A DNA stretch of 8,212 nucleotides from Chloroflexota bacterium (GTDB lineage Bacteria > Chloroflexota > Dormibacteria > Dormibacterales > Dormibacteraceae). Positions within the stretch are counted from its first letter, which is position 1. Each line of letters begins with the position of its first letter. The stretch lies in contig VBJE01000170.1 of assembly GCA_005879675.1 (NCBI GenBank), positions 1 through 8,212 on the forward strand. The letters are read 5' to 3'. A model generated the notes under the pieces. It made no database searches, was not told the DNA's origin, and saw nothing but the letters and a program-made list of their open reading frames with translations. The translations under genes were made by a program, and so were the position numbers. Below, one piece after another: positions 6,788 to 8,212 of this stretch.

Positions 6788-7054
6788 ATGGCTGCAGGGA
6801 GCAGCAGGATCAATTCGAACCACCGGGGGGCAACGACCGGGCAAGGGGCCAAGGTCCGAAGGGAGGGTCTGGCCCCTTTGCCTTCTCTGGAGCTCTATGT
6901 GCCGGGGGTCGACAGCCTGGAGGAGATCTGTGGCTGGCTCGGCACCTTCAGGGAACGCCTTCGCCTGGCCCACACCGACGAGCGGGCTGGGGTGGCGGAA
7001 GTCGTCCAGCTACTTGAGGCCCGCTACCTGGTGAGGCGGGCCGAGCTGTCCTGA
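6788..7054 (+). CDS. Small helical protein upstream of response regulator
   Basis: An 88-residue protein of unknown function ending 2 bp before the response-regulator start, so probably the first gene of that operon. ATG 6788 has AAGGTGG (6774-6780) seven bases upstream. The alternative start GTG 6899 has GGAG (6889-6892) six bases upstream and would give 51 residues holding only the well-patterned part. Residues 1-37 are basic and low in hydrophobic pattern. Residues 43-86 form two amphipathic helices, SLEEICGWLGTFRERLRL and a second with VQLLEARYLVRRAEL. These match the N-terminal helices of the divergent winged-helix protein in motif and order. No signal peptide or membrane segment is visible. 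Overlapping frames here look like shadows, because only this frame gives a clear amphipathic pattern. It may be an interaction partner or regulator of one of its neighbours, which is inference. Confidence 0.6.
   Translation: MAAGSSRINSNHRGATTGQGAKVRREGLAPLPSLELYVPGVDSLEEICGWLGTFRERLRLAHTDERAGVAEVVQLLEARYLVRRAELS
6843..6878 (+). other. Stem-loop inside the small ORF / possible leader
   Basis: AAGGGGCCA (6843-6851) pairs perfectly with TGGCCCCTT (6870-6878), a 9-bp GC-rich stem around an 18-nt loop. Two more pairs can form if one T is bulged. If translation begins at GTG 6899, this stem sits in the 5' leader, 11 nt before the GGAG ribosome site. If it begins at ATG 6788, it is within coding sequence. 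There is no T-tract, so it is not a standard terminator. Confidence 0.4.
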
Positions 7055-7056
7055 GC

Positions 7057-7749
7057 ATGGCGATGAGCCGGCTCAAGCTGCGGAAGATGCCTCCGACGCG
7101 CCTGCTCGAAGGCCAGGCCGGTCGGATTCGCGTGGTCATCGTCGAGAACCACCAGCTTGTCTCCGAGAGCATAGGCCTCCTCCTCGACGGCCAGGCCGAC
7201 ATGGACGTCGTCGGCAAGGCGACCTCGGTTCTCGGCGCGGCCGCGCTGCCGCGTTTGCTCGCGCCCGACGTCGTGGTCATGGACTATCACCTCGACGACG
7301 GCACGGGCCGCGACGCGACCCTCGTGATGCGGGAGGCGTTTCCCAGCGCGCGGTTTGTGTTCTTGAGCCGCGACGACAGCGATGACGCCCGCCTGGCGGC
7401 GGTGGAGGCCGGCGCCAGCGCCTACGTCCACAAGTCGAGCCCCGGCTCGGAGCTGATCGCGGCGATCCGCAAGGTGGCGCAGGGCGCAAGCCTCATCTCG
7501 CCGGCAATGGTCGCGCGCCTCGTGAGCAGGGGCCGGGACCGAGAGCACATGCGCGACAGTCTCAGCCCCCGCGAGCGCGAGGTGCTGCAGCTGATGGCGG
7601 ACGGCGTCGGTACGCGCCAGATCGGGCACCGGCTCGGGATCAGCTACGCGACCGTGCGCACCCACGTGCGGTCGATCAGCGCCAAGCTGGGGGCGAGGTC
7701 CATGGTCAACGCCGTCGTGACCGCCAGGGAACTGGAGCTCGTCAACTAA
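7057..7749 (+). CDS. NarL/FixJ-family response regulator (REC + LuxR-type HTH)
   Basis: Two-component transcription regulator of 230 residues, the normal size for this family. The receiver spans about 24-140: phospho-acceptor Asp76 in VVVMDYHL, Ser104 in FVFLSRD in the switch position, and Lys126 in YVHKSS. The acidic pocket is Glu30-Asn31 (VENHQLV) where most relatives have two acidic residues. The LuxR-type HTH spans about 168-228: LSPREREVLQLMADGVGTRQIG, then LGISYATVRTHVRSISAKLGA with the usual VRTHV recognition helix. The start follows the preceding small ORF stop by 2 bp. No good ribosome site lies directly upstream, which fits reinitiation or coupling. ATG 7063 and ATG 7087 are in-frame alternatives before the receiver. 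No kinase is adjacent on this strand; the nearest is the PAS kinase some 5 kb away. Confidence 0.95.
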   Translation: MAMSRLKLRKMPPTRLLEGQAGRIRVVIVENHQLVSESIGLLLDGQADMDVVGKATSVLGAAALPRLLAPDVVVMDYHLDDGTGRDATLVMREAFPSARFVFLSRDDSDDARLAAVEAGASAYVHKSSPGSELIAAIRKVAQGASLISPAMVARLVSRGRDREHMRDSLSPREREVLQLMADGVGTRQIGHRLGISYATVRTHVRSISAKLGARSMVNAVVTARELELVN

Positions 7750-7767
7750 ACAAGGTAGGTAGAGGCA

Positions 7768-7790
7768 CCCTCTCCCCCTCGGGGAGAGGG
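7768..7790. terminator. Perfect 10-bp hairpin after response regulator
   Basis: CCCTCTCCCC (7768-7777), loop CTC, GGGGAGAGGG (7781-7790). It starts 18 bases after the response-regulator stop. The stem is very stable but is not followed by T residues on either strand. It could end transcription or protect the 3' end, and it belongs to the repeated G-rich motif described separately. Confidence 0.45.
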
Positions 7791-7798
7791 CCGGGGAG
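7775..7798 (+). repeat. G-rich direct repeat, copy 1
   Basis: A 24-bp unit with core CGGGGAGAGGGCCGGGGAG (7780-7798), repeated 96 bp downstream with one mismatch over the full unit. This copy forms the right half of the 10-bp hairpin. It resembles G-rich intergenic palindromes found dispersed in many high-GC genomes. Confidence 0.65.
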
Positions 7799-7850
7799 CA
7801 ATCAGATGGCGAAGCGAGCTTGCGAGCCGTCCTTGTCGCGCTTGCGCGCA

Positions 7851-7872
7851 GGGGCTTAAGCAGGAAAGCCCC
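7851..7872. other. Small inverted repeat in intergenic region
   Basis: GGGGCTT (7851-7857) and AAGCCCC (7866-7872) form a 7-bp perfect stem with an 8-nt loop. It lies just before the second G-rich repeat copy, in the roughly 275-bp non-coding stretch between the response regulator and the MEDS gene. No T-tract follows. I see no gene in this stretch. Confidence 0.35.
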
Positions 7873-7894
7873 CATCGGGGAGAGGGCCGGGGAG
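7871..7894 (+). repeat. G-rich direct repeat, copy 2
   Basis: Second copy of the 24-bp unit (core 7876-7894), with A in place of C at 7874. Unlike copy 1 it lacks its own complementary CCCTCTCCCC arm, so it could pair only with the left arm of copy 1 to make a larger alternative structure. Confidence 0.65.
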
Positions 7895-8024
7895 GGGCTA
7901 AGGCAGGATTACTCGCGGGCGCGCATCACGCCGACCGCGAGCCAGGCCGGCCGAGCCTACGACGAAAGCTGGTCTGGCTCTTCTTCAACAAGGTCCTCGC
8001 GCAGCCGGAACCCGCGCCCGCCGG

Positions 8025-8212
8025 CTAGTTGAGGAACGTCGCGATCCTGACCTCGAACATGTCGGGGTGGGCCTTGAGCGCCCGCAGCATGGCGACGCCG
8101 TCGAACTCGCGGACGTCGTACTGGCACACGGCGACCACGGGGTAGCGCCTTCCCATCAGCTCGAAGGCCTCTTCGTAACGGAGCATCTCGTCCTCCGAGA
8201 CGAACATGGTTC
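8025..8212 (-). CDS. MEDS-domain protein, C-terminal end only
   Basis: The last 61 or more residues of a protein whose N-terminus lies past the right edge; the stop is TAG at 8027-8025. The segment YPVVAVCQYDVREFDG followed by LRALKAHPDMF matches the end of MEDS sensory domains (the DcmR-type MEthanogen/methylotroph sensory domain), which typically close with a C-x-Y-D-x-R-x-F block and a final H-P. The protein ends soon after, so no output domain follows and any such domain would have to precede MEDS. MEDS proteins are thought to act in signal-dependent regulation, often beside kinases and anti-sigma-type proteins. The ATG at 8207-8205 is an internal Met, not the start, since the frame stays open to the window edge. 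The identification rests on a short segment. Confidence 0.7.
   Translation of the reverse strand, partial: TMFVSEDEMLRYEEAFELMGRRYPVVAVCQYDVREFDGVAMLRALKAHPDMFEVRIATFLN

Noticed and set aside
6777..7034. 85-residue alternative frame in the region of the small ORF
   Set aside because: Ser/Trp/Gly-rich with no helical pattern. The neighbouring frame ending at 7054 shows amphipathic helices and abuts the response regulator.
7024..7875. 283-residue minus-strand open frame antisense to the response regulator
   Set aside because: Shadow of a clear REC-HTH gene; it has no domain pattern and runs into the intergenic repeat.
7820..8032. 70-residue plus-strand open frame after the response regulator
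   Set aside because: It covers the G-rich repeat and small hairpin, has a Ser/Arg-rich composition with no pattern, no ribosome site, and overlaps the end of the MEDS gene.

Overview
This is a high-GC (strong G/C third-position bias) bacterial window that is dense with signal-transduction genes. It has no rRNA, tRNA, transposase or CRISPR array. Stand-alone regulators, a REC-less winged-helix protein, a MEDS-domain protein and a split CheB / CheR-PAS pair suggest a soil-type high-GC bacterium such as Actinomycetota or a Chloroflexota/Dormibacterota relative. The sequence alone does not settle the phylum.

Layout. Positions 1-3249 hold three minus-strand genes. In transcription order these are a zinc-type, MetE C-terminal-like methyltransferase (3249-2155), a soluble PAS histidine kinase 17 bp downstream (2137-977), and an alpha/beta hydrolase cut by the window edge (925-1) that appears to have its own promoter. 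Divergent from them is a plus-strand pair (3268-5741): a CheB methylesterase domain without receiver, and a CheR methyltransferase fused to PAS, a heptad coiled coil and PAS. The pair is joined by a TTGA stop/start overlap. Converging on it from 6714 down to 5756 is a second coupled pair: a winged-helix DNA-binding protein without a receiver domain, then an unrecognised 138-residue helical protein, joined by a GTGA overlap. Divergent from that pair, a small helical ORF (6788-7054) leads 2 bp later into a NarL/FixJ-type response regulator (7057-7749). After it lies a roughly 275-bp non-coding stretch with a perfect 10-bp hairpin and a repeated G-rich motif. Last comes the C-terminal end of a MEDS-domain protein on the minus strand (8212-8025).

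How the parts may work together. The histidine kinase has no adjacent receiver, the NarL-type receiver has no adjacent kinase, and the winged-helix protein has no receiver at all. The CheB/CheR pair has no visible CheA, CheW or chemoreceptor and lacks the kinase domain that often ends related CheB-CheR-PAS hybrids. One reading is a dispersed sensory locus in which the PAS kinase, CheB/CheR-PAS and the NarL-type regulator are partners; this is inference from proximity only. The most unusual detail I found is that the N-terminal helices of the winged-helix protein and the small ORF divergent from it share a motif pair (E-[VI]-x-G-W-[IL]-x-x-[YF]-x-E, then [LV]-Q-x-[IL]-E-x-R). This suggests a common interaction domain across the divergent promoter region.
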